From positions 39,076,759-39,140,758 of the forward strand of contig NC_087063.1 in the NCBI RefSeq assembly GCF_963678635.1: 64,000 nucleotides of DNA. The letters run 5' to 3'. Origin of the DNA: Symsagittifera roscoffensis. Its lineage: Eukaryota; Xenacoelomorpha; Acoela; Convolutidae. Of the stretch, positions 36,011-48,785 are shown one piece after another. The position numbers were made by a program, and so were the translations under genes. Position 1 is the first letter of the stretch. Each line of letters begins with the position of its first letter. Below the pieces are notes generated by a model. It saw only the letters and a list, made by a program, of their open reading frames with translations. It was not told where the DNA came from and did no database searches.

Positions 36011-39000
36011 TTCCAAGTGGCTTCATAGACGAAATTGATTCTCGTTTTTTTTCACGCAAACTACCCAAGCTTTAAAAAATTGAGAAAAATCAAATTTCTT
36101 ATATACTGAATCATTTCGCAAAAAAATTTTAGTTTTTTAAGAAAACTATTTGAGCTTTAAATTTATGACCAATTTGAATTCACTTCCTGGGCTGAAGCGA
36201 TTCGCCAAATAATCAGTTTTTTTAAGCAAGCTATTTGATCTTTGAAATTTTCATAGATTTCACTTCATTTTCTAGACTGAAGTGGTTCGAGAAAACTTTG
36301 TGTTTTTAAGCAAGCTTTTTGAGCATTGAAGTTTTGATGGTGATCAATTCATTTCATAGTTCCAATCGGTTTGTAAAAGTTTTAGTTTTTCAAGCAAGTT
36401 GTTTGAGAAGTTTTGAAGTTAATCAATTCATTTCATCGACTGAATCAGTTTGCGAAGAACTGAGGTTTTTAAAAAAGTTTTTTCAGCTCTGAAGATTTTC
36501 AATTTTTCCAAGTGGCTTCATAGACAACATTTAGTGTTCCTTTTTTTCATGCTAAAGTTTTGCTAAAGTTTCGCTAAAGATTGAAATTGATCAATTCATT
36601 TCATAGTTTGAATCGATTTGTAAAAAACTTAGTTTTAAAAGCAAGCTTATTGAGCTATGAAGTTTTGAAGTTAACCAATTCATTTCATCGACTGAATCAG
36701 TTTGCGAAAAAATTGAGGTTTTTGAACAAGCTATTTCAGCTGTGAAGATTTTCAGTTTTTCCAAGTGGCTTCATAGACAACATTTAGTTCTCCTTTTTTT
36801 TCATGCTAAAGTTTTGCTAAAGTTTCACTAAAGATTGAAATTGATCAATTCATTTCATAGTTTGAATCGATTTGTAAAAAACTTAATTTTAAAAGCAAGC
36901 TTATTGAGCTATGAAGTTTTGAAGTTAACCAATTCATTTCATCGACTGAATCAGTTTGCGAAAAAATTGAGGTTTTTGAACAAGCTATTTCAGCTGTGAA
37001 GATTTTAAGTTTTTCCAAGTGGCTTCATAGATGAAATTGATTATCGATTTTTTTTCAAGTTAACTACGCAAGCTTTAAAAAAACTCAGAAAAAACAAATT
37101 TCTTATATACTGAATCATTTCGCAAAAAACTTTAGTTTTTTAAGAAAGCTATTCGAGCTTCAAAATTATGACCAATTTGAATTCACTTCCTAGGCTGAAG
37201 CGATTCGCCAAATAATCAGTTTTTTTAAGCAAGCTGTTTGATCTTTAAAATTTGCATAGATTTCACTTCATTTTCTAGACTGAAGTGGTTCGAGACAACT
37301 TTGTGTTTTTAAGCAAGCTTTTTGAGCATTGAAGTTTTGATGGTGATCAATTCATTTTACAGTTCAAATCGGTTTGTAAAAGTTTTCGTTTTTCAAGCAA
37401 GTTGTTTGAGAAGTTTTGAAGTTAATCAATTCATTTCATCGACTGAATCAGTTTGCGAAGAAGTTGAGGTTTTTAAAAAAGCTTTTTCAGCTGTGAAGAT
37501 TTTCAGTTTTTCCAAGTGGCTTCATAGACAACATTTAGTTCTCCTTTTTTTTTCATGCTAAAGTTTGGCTAAAGCTTCACTAAAGATTGAAATTGATCAT
37601 TTCATTTCATAGTTTGAATCGATTTGTAAAAAACTTAGTTTTAAAAGCAAGCTTATTGAGCTATCAAGTTTTGAAGTTAACCAACTCATTTCATCGACTG
37701 AATCAGTTTGCGAAAAAATTGAGGTTTTTGAACAAGCTAATTCAGCTGTGAAGATTTTCAGTTTTTCCAAGTGGCTTCATAGACAACATTTAGTTCTCCT
37801 TTTTTTTCATGCTAAAATTTTGCTTAAGTTTCATAAAGATTGAAATTGATCATTTCATTTCATAGTTTGAATCGATTTGTAAAAAACTTAGTTTTAAAAG
37901 CAAGCTTATTGAGCTATGAAGTTTTGAAGTTAACCAATTCATTTCATTGACTGAATCAGTTTGCGAAAAAATTGAGGTTTTTGAACAAGCTATTTCAGCT
38001 GTGAAGATTTTCAGTTTTTCCAAGTGGCTTTATAGACGAAATTGATTCTCGATTTTTTTTTCACGCAAAATACGCAAGCTTTAAAAAAATTGAGAAAAAT
38101 CAAATTTCTTATATACTGAATCATTTCGCCCAAATAACTTTAGTTTTTTAAGAAAGCTATTTGAGCTTTAAATTTATGACCAATTTGAATTCACTTCCTG
38201 GGCTGAAGCGATTTGCCAAATAATCAGTTTTTTTAAGCAAGCTGTTTGATCTTTAAAATTTGCATAGATTTCACTCCATTTTCTAGACTGAAGTGGTTCG
38301 AGACAACTTTGTGTTTTTAAGCAAGCTTTTTGAGCATTGAAGTTTTGATGGTGATCAATTCATGTTACAGTTCAAATCGGTTTGTAAAAGTTTTCGTTTT
38401 TCAAGCAAGTTGTTTGAGAAGTTTTGAAGTTAATCAATTCATTTCATCGACTGAATCAGTTTGCGAAGAAGTTGAGGTTTTTAAAAAAGCTTTTTCAGCT
38501 GTGAAGATTTTCAGTTTTTCCAAGTGGCTTCATAGACAACATTTAGTTCTCCTTTTTTTTCATGCTAAAGTTTTGCTAAAGTTTAACTAAAGATTGAAAT
38601 TGATCATTTCATTTCATAGTTTGAATCGATTTGTAAAAAACTTAGTTTTAAAAGCAAGCTTATTGAGCTATGAAGTTTTGAAGTTAACCAATTCATTTCA
38701 TCGACTGAATCAGTTTACGAAAAAATTGAGGTTTTTGAACAAGCTATTTCAGCTGTGAAGATTTTCAGTTTTTCCAAGTGGCTTTATAGACGAAATTGAT
38801 TCTCGATTTTTTTTTCACGCAAACTACGCAAGCTTTAAAAAAATTGAGAAAAATCAAATTTCATATATACTGAATCATTTCGCCCAAATAACTTTAGTTT
38901 TTTAAGAAAGCTATTTGAGCTTTAAATTTATGACAAATTTGAATTCACTTCCTGGGCTGAAGCGATTTGCCAAATAATCAGTTTTTTTAAGCAAGCTGTT

Positions 39001-39296
39001 TGATCTTTAAAATTTGCATAGATTTCACTTCATTTTCTAGACTGAAGTGGTTCGAGACAACTTTGTGTTTTTAAGCAAGCTTTTTGAGCATTGAAGTTTT
39101 GATGGTGATCAATTCATTTTACAGTTCAAATCGGTTTGTAAAAGTTTTCGTTTTTCAAGCAAGTTGTTTGAGAAGTTTTGAAGTTAATCAATTCATTTCA
39201 TCGACTGAATCAGTTTGCGAAGAAGTTGAGGTTTTTAAAAAAGCTTTTTCAGCTGTGAAGATTTTCAGTGTTTCCAAGTGGCTTCATAGACAACAA

Positions 39297-40637
39297 TTAG
39301 TTCTCCTTCTTTTTCATGCTAAAGTTTTGCTAAAGTTTCACTAAAGATTGAAATTGATCATTTCATTTCATAGTTTGAATCGATTTGTAAAAAACTTAGT
39401 TTTAAAAGCAAGCTTTTTGAGCATTGAAGTTTTGATGGTGATCAATTCATTTTACAGTTCAAATCGGTTTGTAAAAGTTTTCGTTTTTCAAGCAAGTTGT
39501 TTGAGAAGTTTTGAAGTTAACCAATTCATTTCATCGACTGAATCAGTTTGCGAAAAAAATTGAGGTTTTTGAACAAGCTATTTCAGCTGTGAAGATTTTC
39601 AGTTTTTCCAAGTGGCTTCATAGACGAAATTGATTCTCAATTTTTTTTCACGCAAACTACGCAAGCTTTAAAAAAAATTGAGAAAAAATCAAATTTCTTA
39701 TATACTGAATCATTTCGCAAAAAAACTTTAGTTTTTTAAGAAAGCTATTCGAGCTCTAAAATTATGACCAATTTGAATTCACTTCCTAGGCTGAAGTGAT
39801 TCGCCAAATAATCAGTTTTTTTAAGCAAGCTATTTGATCTTTGAAATTTGCATAGATTTCACTTCATTTTCTAGACTGAAGTGGTTCGAGAAAACTTTGT
39901 GTTTTTAAGCAAGCTTTTTGAGCACTGAAGTTTTGATGGTGATCAATTCATTTCATAGTTCCAATCGGTTTGTAAAAGTTTTCGTTTTTCAAGCAAATTG
40001 TTTGAGAAGTTTTGAAGTTAATCAATTCATTTCATCGACTGAATCAGTTTGCGAAGAACTGAGGTTTTTAAAAAAGTTTTTTCAGCTGTGAAGATTTTCA
40101 ATTTTTCCAAGTGGCTTCATAGACAACCTTTAGTTTTCCTTTTTTTCATGCTTAAGTTTTGCTAAAGTTTCGCCAAAGATTGAAATTGATCAATTCATTT
40201 CATAGTTTGAATCGATTTGTAAAAAACTTAGTTTTAAAAGCAAGCTTATTGAGCTATGAAGTTTTGAAGTTAACCAATTCATTTCATCGACTGAATCAGT
40301 TTGCGAAAAAATTGAGGTTTTTGAACAAGCTATTTCAGCTGTGAAATTTTTCAGTTTTTCCAGGTGGCTTCATAGACAACATTTAGTTCTCCTTTTTTTT
40401 CATGCTAAAGTTTTGCTAAAGTTTCACTAAAGATTGAATTTGATCAATTCATTTCATAGTTTGAATCGATTTGTAAAAAAACTTAGTTTTAAAAGCAAGC
40501 TTATTGAGCTATGAAGTTTTGAAGTTAACCAATTCATTTCATCGACTGAATCAGTTTGCGAAAAAATTGAGGTTTTTGAACAAGCTATTTCAGCTGTGAA
40601 GATTTTCAGTTTTTCCAAGTGGCTTCATAGACAACAT
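39297..40637 (+). repeat. 1,341-bp tandem duplication, left copy
   Basis: The segment repeats at an offset of 1,341 bp (16 monomers). The match covers the open frames at 39348 and 40159, which reappear unchanged at 40689 and 41500. No mismatch was found by eye between about 39297 and 40632. Left of this, CAACAATTAG differs from CAACATTTAG, and on the right ACAACATT differs from ACGAAATTG, so both limits are visible. Confidence 0.9.
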
Positions 40638-41973
40638 TTAGTTCTCCTTCTTTTTCATGCTAAAGTTTTGCTAAAGTTTCACTAAAGATTGAAATTGATC
40701 ATTTCATTTCATAGTTTGAATCGATTTGTAAAAAACTTAGTTTTAAAAGCAAGCTTTTTGAGCATTGAAGTTTTGATGGTGATCAATTCATTTTACAGTT
40801 CAAATCGGTTTGTAAAAGTTTTCGTTTTTCAAGCAAGTTGTTTGAGAAGTTTTGAAGTTAACCAATTCATTTCATCGACTGAATCAGTTTGCGAAAAAAA
40901 TTGAGGTTTTTGAACAAGCTATTTCAGCTGTGAAGATTTTCAGTTTTTCCAAGTGGCTTCATAGACGAAATTGATTCTCAATTTTTTTTCACGCAAACTA
41001 CGCAAGCTTTAAAAAAAATTGAGAAAAAATCAAATTTCTTATATACTGAATCATTTCGCAAAAAAACTTTAGTTTTTTAAGAAAGCTATTCGAGCTCTAA
41101 AATTATGACCAATTTGAATTCACTTCCTAGGCTGAAGTGATTCGCCAAATAATCAGTTTTTTTAAGCAAGCTATTTGATCTTTGAAATTTGCATAGATTT
41201 CACTTCATTTTCTAGACTGAAGTGGTTCGAGAAAACTTTGTGTTTTTAAGCAAGCTTTTTGAGCACTGAAGTTTTGATGGTGATCAATTCATTTCATAGT
41301 TCCAATCGGTTTGTAAAAGTTTTCGTTTTTCAAGCAAATTGTTTGAGAAGTTTTGAAGTTAATCAATTCATTTCATCGACTGAATCAGTTTGCGAAGAAC
41401 TGAGGTTTTTAAAAAAGTTTTTTCAGCTGTGAAGATTTTCAATTTTTCCAAGTGGCTTCATAGACAACCTTTAGTTTTCCTTTTTTTCATGCTTAAGTTT
41501 TGCTAAAGTTTCGCCAAAGATTGAAATTGATCAATTCATTTCATAGTTTGAATCGATTTGTAAAAAACTTAGTTTTAAAAGCAAGCTTATTGAGCTATGA
41601 AGTTTTGAAGTTAACCAATTCATTTCATCGACTGAATCAGTTTGCGAAAAAATTGAGGTTTTTGAACAAGCTATTTCAGCTGTGAAATTTTTCAGTTTTT
41701 CCAGGTGGCTTCATAGACAACATTTAGTTCTCCTTTTTTTTCATGCTAAAGTTTTGCTAAAGTTTCACTAAAGATTGAATTTGATCAATTCATTTCATAG
41801 TTTGAATCGATTTGTAAAAAAACTTAGTTTTAAAAGCAAGCTTATTGAGCTATGAAGTTTTGAAGTTAACCAATTCATTTCATCGACTGAATCAGTTTGC
41901 GAAAAAATTGAGGTTTTTGAACAAGCTATTTCAGCTGTGAAGATTTTCAGTTTTTCCAAGTGGCTTCATAGAC
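40638..41973 (+). repeat. 1,341-bp tandem duplication, right copy
   Basis: This copy appears identical to 39297-40632, including the private variants GAGCACTGAAG, CAAGCAAATTG and TTTCCAGGTGG. Part of it recurs once more at an offset of 1,005 bp (42235-42980) with a few changes, for example CTTAGATTTAAAAG in place of CTTAGTTTTAAAAG. Confidence 0.9.
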
Positions 41974-43699
41974 GAAATTGATTCTCATTTTTTTTTCACG
42001 CAAACTACGCAAGTTTTAAAAAAATTGAGGAAAATCAAATTTCTTATATACTGAATCATTTCGCGAAAAAACTTTAGTTTTTTAAGAAATCTATTCGAGC
42101 TTCAAAATTATGACCAATTTGAATTCACTTCCTAGGCTGAAGTGATTCGCCAAATAATCAGTTTTTTTAAGCAAGCTATTTGATCTTTGAAATTTGCATA
42201 GATTTCACTTCATTTTCTAGACTGAAGTGGTTCGAGAAAACTTTGTGTTTTTAAGCAAGCTTTTTGAGCACTGAAGTTTTGATGGTGATCAATTCATTTC
42301 ATAGTTCCAATCGGTTTGTAAAAGTTTTCGTTTTTCAAGCAAATTGTTTGAGAAGTTTTGAAGTTAATCAATTCATTTCATCGACTGAATCAGTTTGCGA
42401 AGAACTGAGGTTTTTAAAAAAGTTTTTTCAGCTGTGAAGATTTTCAATTTTTCCAAGTGGCTTCATAGACAACCTTTAGTTTTCCTTTTTTTCATGCTTA
42501 AGTTTTGCTAAAGTTTCGCCAAAGATTGAAATTGATCAATTCATTTCATAGTTTGAATCGATTTGTAAAAAACTTAGATTTAAAAGCAAGCTTATTGAGC
42601 TATGAAGTTTTGAAGTTAACCAATTCATTTCATCGACTGAATCAGTTTGCGAAAAAATTGAGGTTTTTGAACAAGCTATTTCAGCTGTGAAATTTTTCAG
42701 TTTTTCCAAGTGGCTTCATAGACAACATTTAGTTCTCCTTTTTTTTCATGCTAAAGTTTTGCTAAAGTTTCACTAAAGATTGAATTTGATCAATTCATTT
42801 CATAGTTTGAATCGATTTGTAAAAAAACTTAGTTTTAAAAGCAAGCTTATTGAGCTATGAAGTTTTGAAGTTAACCAATTCATTTCATCGACTGAATCAG
42901 TTTGCGAAAAAATTGAGGTTTTTGAACAAGCTATTTCAGCTGTGAAGATTTTCAGTTTTTCCAAGTGGCTTCATAGACGAAATTGATACTCATTTTTTTT
43001 TTCACGCAAACTACGCAAGTTTTAAAAAAATTGAGGAAAATCAAATTTCTTATATACTGAATCATTTCGCGAAAAAACTTTAGTTTTTTAAGAAATCTAT
43101 TCGAGCTTCAAAATTATGACCAATTTGAATTCACTTCCTAGGCTGAAGCGATTCGCCAAATAATCAGTTTTTTTAAGCAAGCTATTTGATCTTTAAAATT
43201 TGCATAGATTTCACTTCATTTTCTAGACTGAAGTGGTTCGAGACAACATTGTGTTTTTAAGCAAGCTTTTTGAGCATTGAAGTTTTGATGGTGATCAATT
43301 CTTTTTACAGTTCAAATCGGTTTGTAAAAGTTTTCGTTTTTCCAGCAAGTTGTTTGAGAAGTTTTGAAGTTAACCAATTCATTTCATCGACTGAATCAGT
43401 TTGCGAAAAAATTGAGGTTTTTGAACAAGCTATTTCAGCTGTGAAGATTTTCAGTTTTTCCAAGTGGCTTCATAGATGAAATTGATTATCGATTTTTTTT
43501 CATGCTAACTACGCAAGCTTTAAAAAAATTGAGAAAAAACAAATTTCTTATATACTGAATCATTTCGCAAAAAACTTTAGTTTTTTAAGAAAGCTATTCG
43601 AGCTTCAAAATTATGACCAATTTGAATTCACTTCCTAGGCTGAAGCGATTCGCCAAATAATCAGTTTTTTTAAGCAAGCTGTTTGATCTTTAAAATTTG

Positions 43700-46600
43700 C
43701 ATAGATTTCACTTCATTTTCTAGACTGAAGTGGTTCGAGACAACTTTGTGTTTTAAGCAAGCTTTTTGAGCATTGAAGTTTTGATGGTGATCAATTCATT
43801 TTACAGTTCAAATCGGTTTGTAAAAGTTTTCGTTTTTCAAGCAAGTTGTTTGAGAAGTTTTGAAGTTAATCAATTCATTTCATCGACTGAATCAGTTTGC
43901 GAAGAAGTTGAGGTTTTTAAAAAAGCTTTTTCAGCTGTGAAGATTTTCAGTTTTTCCAAGTGGCTTCATAGACAACATTTAGTTCTCCTTTTTTTTTTCA
44001 TGCTAAAGTTTTGCTAAAGCTTCACTAAAGATTGAAATTGATCATTTCATTTCATAGTTTGAATCGATTTGTAAAAAACTTAGTTTTAAAAGCAAGCTTA
44101 TTGAGCTATGAAGTTTTGAAGTTAACCAACTCATTTCATCGACTGAATCAGTTTGCGAAAAAATTGAGGTTTTTGAACAAGCTATTTCAGCTGTGAAGAT
44201 TTTCAGTTTTTCCAAGTGGCTTTATAGACGAAATTGATTCTCTATTTTTTTTTCACGCAAACTACGCAAGCTTTAAAAAAATTGAGAAAAATCAAATTTC
44301 TTATATACTGAATCATTTCGCCCAAATAACTTTAGTTTTTTAAGAAAGCTATTTGAGCTTTAAATTTATGACCAATTTGAATTCACTTCCTGGGCTGAAG
44401 CGATTTGCCAAATAATCAGTTTTTTTAAGCAAGCTGTTTGATCTTTAAAATTTGCATAGATTTCACTTCATTTTCTAGACTGAAGTGGTTCGAGACAACT
44501 TTGTGTTTTTAAGCAAGCTTTTTGAGCATTGAAGTTTTGATGGTGATCAATTCATGTTACAGTTCAAATCGGTTTGTAAAAGTTTTCGTTTTTCAAGCAA
44601 GTTGTTTGAGAAGTTTTGAAGTTAATCAATTCATTTCATCGACTGAATCAGTTTGCGAAGAAGTTGAGGTTTTTAAAAAAGCTTTTTCAGCTGTGAAGAT
44701 TTTCAGTTTTTCCAAGTGGCTTCATAGACAACATTTAGTTCTCCTTTTTTTTCATGCTAAAGTTTTGCTAAAGTTTAACTAAAGATTGAAATTGATCATT
44801 TCATTTCATAGTTTGAATCGATTTGTAAAAAACTTCGTTTTAAAAGCAAGCTTATTGAGCTATGAAGTTTTGAAGTTAACCAATTCATTTCATCGACTGA
44901 ATCAGTTTGCGAAAAAATTGAGGTTTTTGAACCAGCTATTTCAGCTGTGAAGATTTTCAGTTTTTCCAAGTGGCCTCATAGACAACATTTAGTTCTCCTT
45001 TTTTTTCATGCTAAAGTATTGCTAAAGTTTCACTAAAGATTGAAATTGATCAATTCATTTCATAGTTTGAATCGATTTGTAAAAAACTTAGTTTTAAAAG
45101 CAAGCTTATTGAGCTATGAAGTTTTGAAGTTAACCAATTCATTTCATCGACTGAATCAGTTTGCGAAAAAATTGAGGTTTTTGAACAAGCTATTTCAGCT
45201 GTGAAGATTTTCAGTTTTTCCAAGTGGCTTCATAGACGAAATTGATTCTCGATTTTTTTTCAAGCTAACTACGCAAGCTTTAAAAAATTGAGAAAAAAAC
45301 AAATTTCTTATATACTGAATCATTTCGCAAAAAACTTTAGTTTTTTAAGAAAGCTATTCGAGCTTCAAAATTATGACCAATTTGAATTCACTTCCTAGGC
45401 TGAAGCGATTCGCCAAATAATCAGTTTTTTTAAGCAAGCTGTTTGATCTTTAAAATTTGCATAGATTTCACTTCATTTTCTAGACTGAAGTGGTTCGAGA
45501 CAACTTTGTGTTTTTAAGCAAGCTTTTTGAGCATTGAAGTTTTGATGGTGATCAATTCAATTTACAGTTCAAATCGGTTTGTAAAAGTTTTCGTTTTTCA
45601 AGCAAGTTGTTTGAGAAGTTTTGAAGTTAATCAATTCATTTCATCGACTGAATCAGTTTACGAAAAAATTGAGGTTTTTGAACAAGCTATTTCAGCTGCG
45701 AAGATTTTCAGTTTTTCCAAGTGGCTTTATAGACGAAATTGATTCTCGATTTTTTTTTCACGCAAACTACGCAAGCTTTAAAAAAATTGAGAAAAATCAA
45801 ATTTCTTATATACTGAATCATTTCGCCCAAATAACTTTAGTTTTTTAAGAAAGCTATATGAGCTTTAAATTTATGACCAATTTGAATTCACTTCCTGGGC
45901 TGAAGCGATTTGCCAAATAATCAGTTTTTTTAAGCAAGCTGTTTGATCTTTAAAATCTGCATAGATTTCACTTCATTTTCTATACTGAAGTGGTTCGAGA
46001 CAACTTTGTGTTTTTAAGCAAGCTTTTTGAGCATTGAAGTTTTGATGGTGATCAATTCATTTTACAGTTCAAATCGGTTTGTAAAAGTTTTCGTTTTTCA
46101 AGCAAGTTGTTTGAGAAGTTTTGAAGTTAATCAATTCATTTCATCGACTGAATCAGTTTGCGAAGAAGTTGAGGTTTTTAAAAAAGCTTTTTCAGCTGTG
46201 AAGATTTTCAGTTTTTCCAAGTGGCTTCATAGACAACATTTAGTTCTCCTTCTTTTTCATGCTAAAGTTTTGCTAAAGTTTCACTAAAGATTGAAATTGA
46301 TCATTTCATTTCATAGTTTGAATCGATTTGTAAAAAACTTAGTTTTAAAAGCAAGCTTTTTGAGCATTGAAGTTTTGATGGTGATCAATTCATTTTACAG
46401 TTCAAATCGGTTTGTAAAAGTTTTCGTTTTTCAAGCAAGTTGTTTGAGAAGTTTTGAAGTTAACCAATTCATTTCATCGACTGAATCAGTTTGCGAAAAA
46501 AATTGAGGTTTTTGAACAAGCTATTTCAGCTGTGAAGATTTTCAGTTTTTCCAAGTGGCTTCATAGACGAAATTGATTCTCAATTTTTTTTCACGCAAAC

Positions 46601-46900
46601 TACGCAAGCTTTAAAAAAAATTGAGAAAAAATCAAATTTCTTATATACTGAATCATTTCGCAAAAAAACTTTAGTTTTTTAAGAAAGCTATTCGAGCTCT
46701 AAAATTATGACCAATTTGAATTCACTTCCTAGGCTGAAGCGATTCGCCAAATAATCAGTTTTTTTAAGCAAGCTATTTGATCTTTGAAATTTGCATAGAT
46801 TTCACTTCATTTTCTAGACTAAAGTGGTTCGAGAAAACTTTGTGTTTTTAAGCAAGCTTTTTGAGCATTGAAGTTTTGATGGTGATCAATTCATTTCATA
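43700..46900 (+). repeat. Paralogous block of 37250-39950
   Basis: The 38330 and 44522 segments encode identical 86-codon open frames (offset 6,192), and the 39348 and 46291 segments identical 71-codon frames (offset 6,943). The offset is 6,444 for the preceding unit (37322 against 43766). The offsets differ by 252 and 751 bp, which are 3 and 9 monomers, so the blocks differ mainly by gain or loss of whole modules. This is a segmental duplication followed by unequal exchange. Confidence 0.82.
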
Positions 46901-48750
46901 GTTCCAATCGGTTTGTAAAAGTTTTCGTTTTTCAAGCAAATTGTTTGAGAAGTTTTGAAGTTAATCAATTCATTTCAACGACTGAATCAGTTTGCGAAGA
47001 ACTGAGGTTTTTAAAAAAGTTTTTTCAGCTGTGAAGATTTTCAATTTTTCCAAGTGGCTTCATAGACAACCTTTAGTTTTCCTTTTTTTCATGCTAAAGT
47101 TTTGCTAAAGTTTCGCTAAAGATTGAAATTGATCAATTCATTTCATAGTTTGAATCGATTTGTAAAAAACTTAGTTTTAAAAGCAAGCTTATTGAGCTAT
47201 GAAGTTTTGAAGTTAACCAATTCATTTCATCGACTGAATCAGTTTGCGAAAAAATTGAGGTTTTTGAACAAGCTATTTCAGCTGTGAAATTTTTCAGTTT
47301 TTCCAAGTGGCTTCATAGACAACATTTAGTTCTCCTTTTTTTTCATGCTAAAGTTTTGCTAAAGTTTCACTAAAGATTGAATTTGATCAATTCATTTCAT
47401 AGTTTGAATCGATTTGTAAAAAAACTTAGTTTTAAAAGCAAGCTTATTGAGCTATGAAGTTTTGAAGTTAACCAATTCATTTCATCGACTGAATCAGTTT
47501 GCGAAAAAATTGAGGTTTTTGAACAAGCTATTTCAGCTGTGAAGATTTTCAGTTTTTCCAAGTGGCTTCATAGACGAAATTGATTCTCATTTTTTTTTCA
47601 CGCAAACTACGCAAGTTTTAAAAAAATTGAGAAAAATCAAATTTCTTATATACTGAATCATTTCGCAAAAAAACTTTAGTTTTTTAAGAAATCTATTCGA
47701 GCTTCAAAATTATGACCAATTTGAATTCACTTCCTAGGCTGAAGTGATTCGCCAAATAATCAGTTTTTTTAAGCAAGCTATTTGATCTTTGAAATTTGCA
47801 TAGATTTCACTTCATTTTCTAGACTGAAGTGGTTCGAGAAAACTTTGTGTTTTTAAGCAAGCTTTTTGAGCATTGAAGTTTTGATGGTGATCAATTCTTT
47901 TTACAGTTCAAATCGGTTTGTAAAAGTTTTCGTTTTTCCAGCAAGTTGTTTGAGAAGTTTTGAAGTTAATCAATTCATTTCATCGACTGAATCAGTTTGC
48001 GAAGAAGTTGAGGTTTTTAAAAAAGCTTTTTCAGCTGTGAAGATTTTCAGTTTTTCCAAGTGGCTTCATAGACAACATTTAGTTCTCCTTTTTTTTCATG
48101 CTAAAGTGTTGCTAAAGTTTCACTAAAGATTGAAATTGATCATTTCATTTCATAGTTTGAATCGACTTGTAAAAAACTTAGTTTTAAAAGCAAGCTTATT
48201 GAGCTATGAAGTTTTGAAGTTAACCAATTCATTTCATCGACTGAATCAGTTTGCGAAAAAAATTGAGGCTTTTGAACAAGCTATTTCAGCTGTGAAGAAT
48301 TTCAGTTTTTCCAAGTGGCTTCGTAGACGAAATTGATTCTCGTTTTTTTTCACGCAAACTACGCAAGCTTTAAAAAAATTGAGAAAAAATCAAATTTCTT
48401 ATATTCTGAATCATTTCGCAAAAAAACTTTAGTTTTATAAGAAAACTATTCGAGCTTTAAAATTATGACCAATTTGAATTCACTTCCTAGGCTGAAGCGA
48501 TTCGCCAATTAATCGGTTTTTTTAAGCAAGCTATTTGATCTTTGAAATTTGCATAGATTTCACTTCATTTTCTAGACTGAAGTGGTTCGAGAAAACTTTG
48601 TGTTTTTAAGCAAGCTTTTTGAGCATTGAAGTTTTGATGGTGATCAATTCATTTTATAGTTCAAATCGGTTTGTAAAAGTTTTCGTTTTTCAAGCAAGTT
48701 GTTTGAGAAGTTTTGAAGTTAATCAATTCATTTCATCGACTGAATCAGTT

Positions 48751-48785
48751 AAAGTTTGACATTTAAACTTTGACATTTAAAGTTT
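48751..48785. repeat. Alternating inverted repeat at HOR-domain boundary
   Basis: AAAGTTT (48751-48757), AAACTTT (48765-48771) and AAAGTTT (48779-48785) alternate at 14-bp steps, separated by GACATTT or GACATTT-like spacers. Each neighbouring pair is a perfect 7-bp inverted repeat with a 7-bp loop. The element replaces part of a monomer after GACTGAATCAGTT and marks the right end of the 34.5-48.75 kb domain. Confidence 0.88.

Larger units (their letters stand above)
34567..48750 (+). repeat. Homogeneous HOR domain of 6+3n monomers
   Basis: The marker GTTTTGATGGTGATC (first copy GTTTTAATGG) starts at 34567, 36331, 37334, 38342, 39096, 39429, 39930, 40770, 41271, 42276, 43282, 43778, 44534, 45539, 46039, 46372, 46873, 47878 and 48631. 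Spacings are 1764, 1003, 1008, 754, 333, 501, 840, 501, 1005, 1006, 496, 756, 1005, 500, 333, 501, 1005 and 753 bp. The full unit has 12 monomers: a GATGG monomer, a TCGACTGAATCAG monomer, then a trimer cassette present n times, then four fixed monomers (ACGCAAACTACGCAAGC; CATTTCGCAAAAA; CGCCAAATAATCAG; GACTGAAGTGGTTCGAGA). Plus-strand open frames up to 86 codons recur here and are not genes. Confidence 0.93.

Noticed and set aside
34554-48336. Recurrent plus-strand open frames of 61-86 codons with similar peptides
   Set aside because: They are translations of the satellite. The 84-bp monomer equals 28 codons, so the frame is kept across copies and the same peptide reappears at HOR spacing. 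The peptides have no recognisable domain, frames end at cassette borders, and a one-base monomer length change abolishes them.
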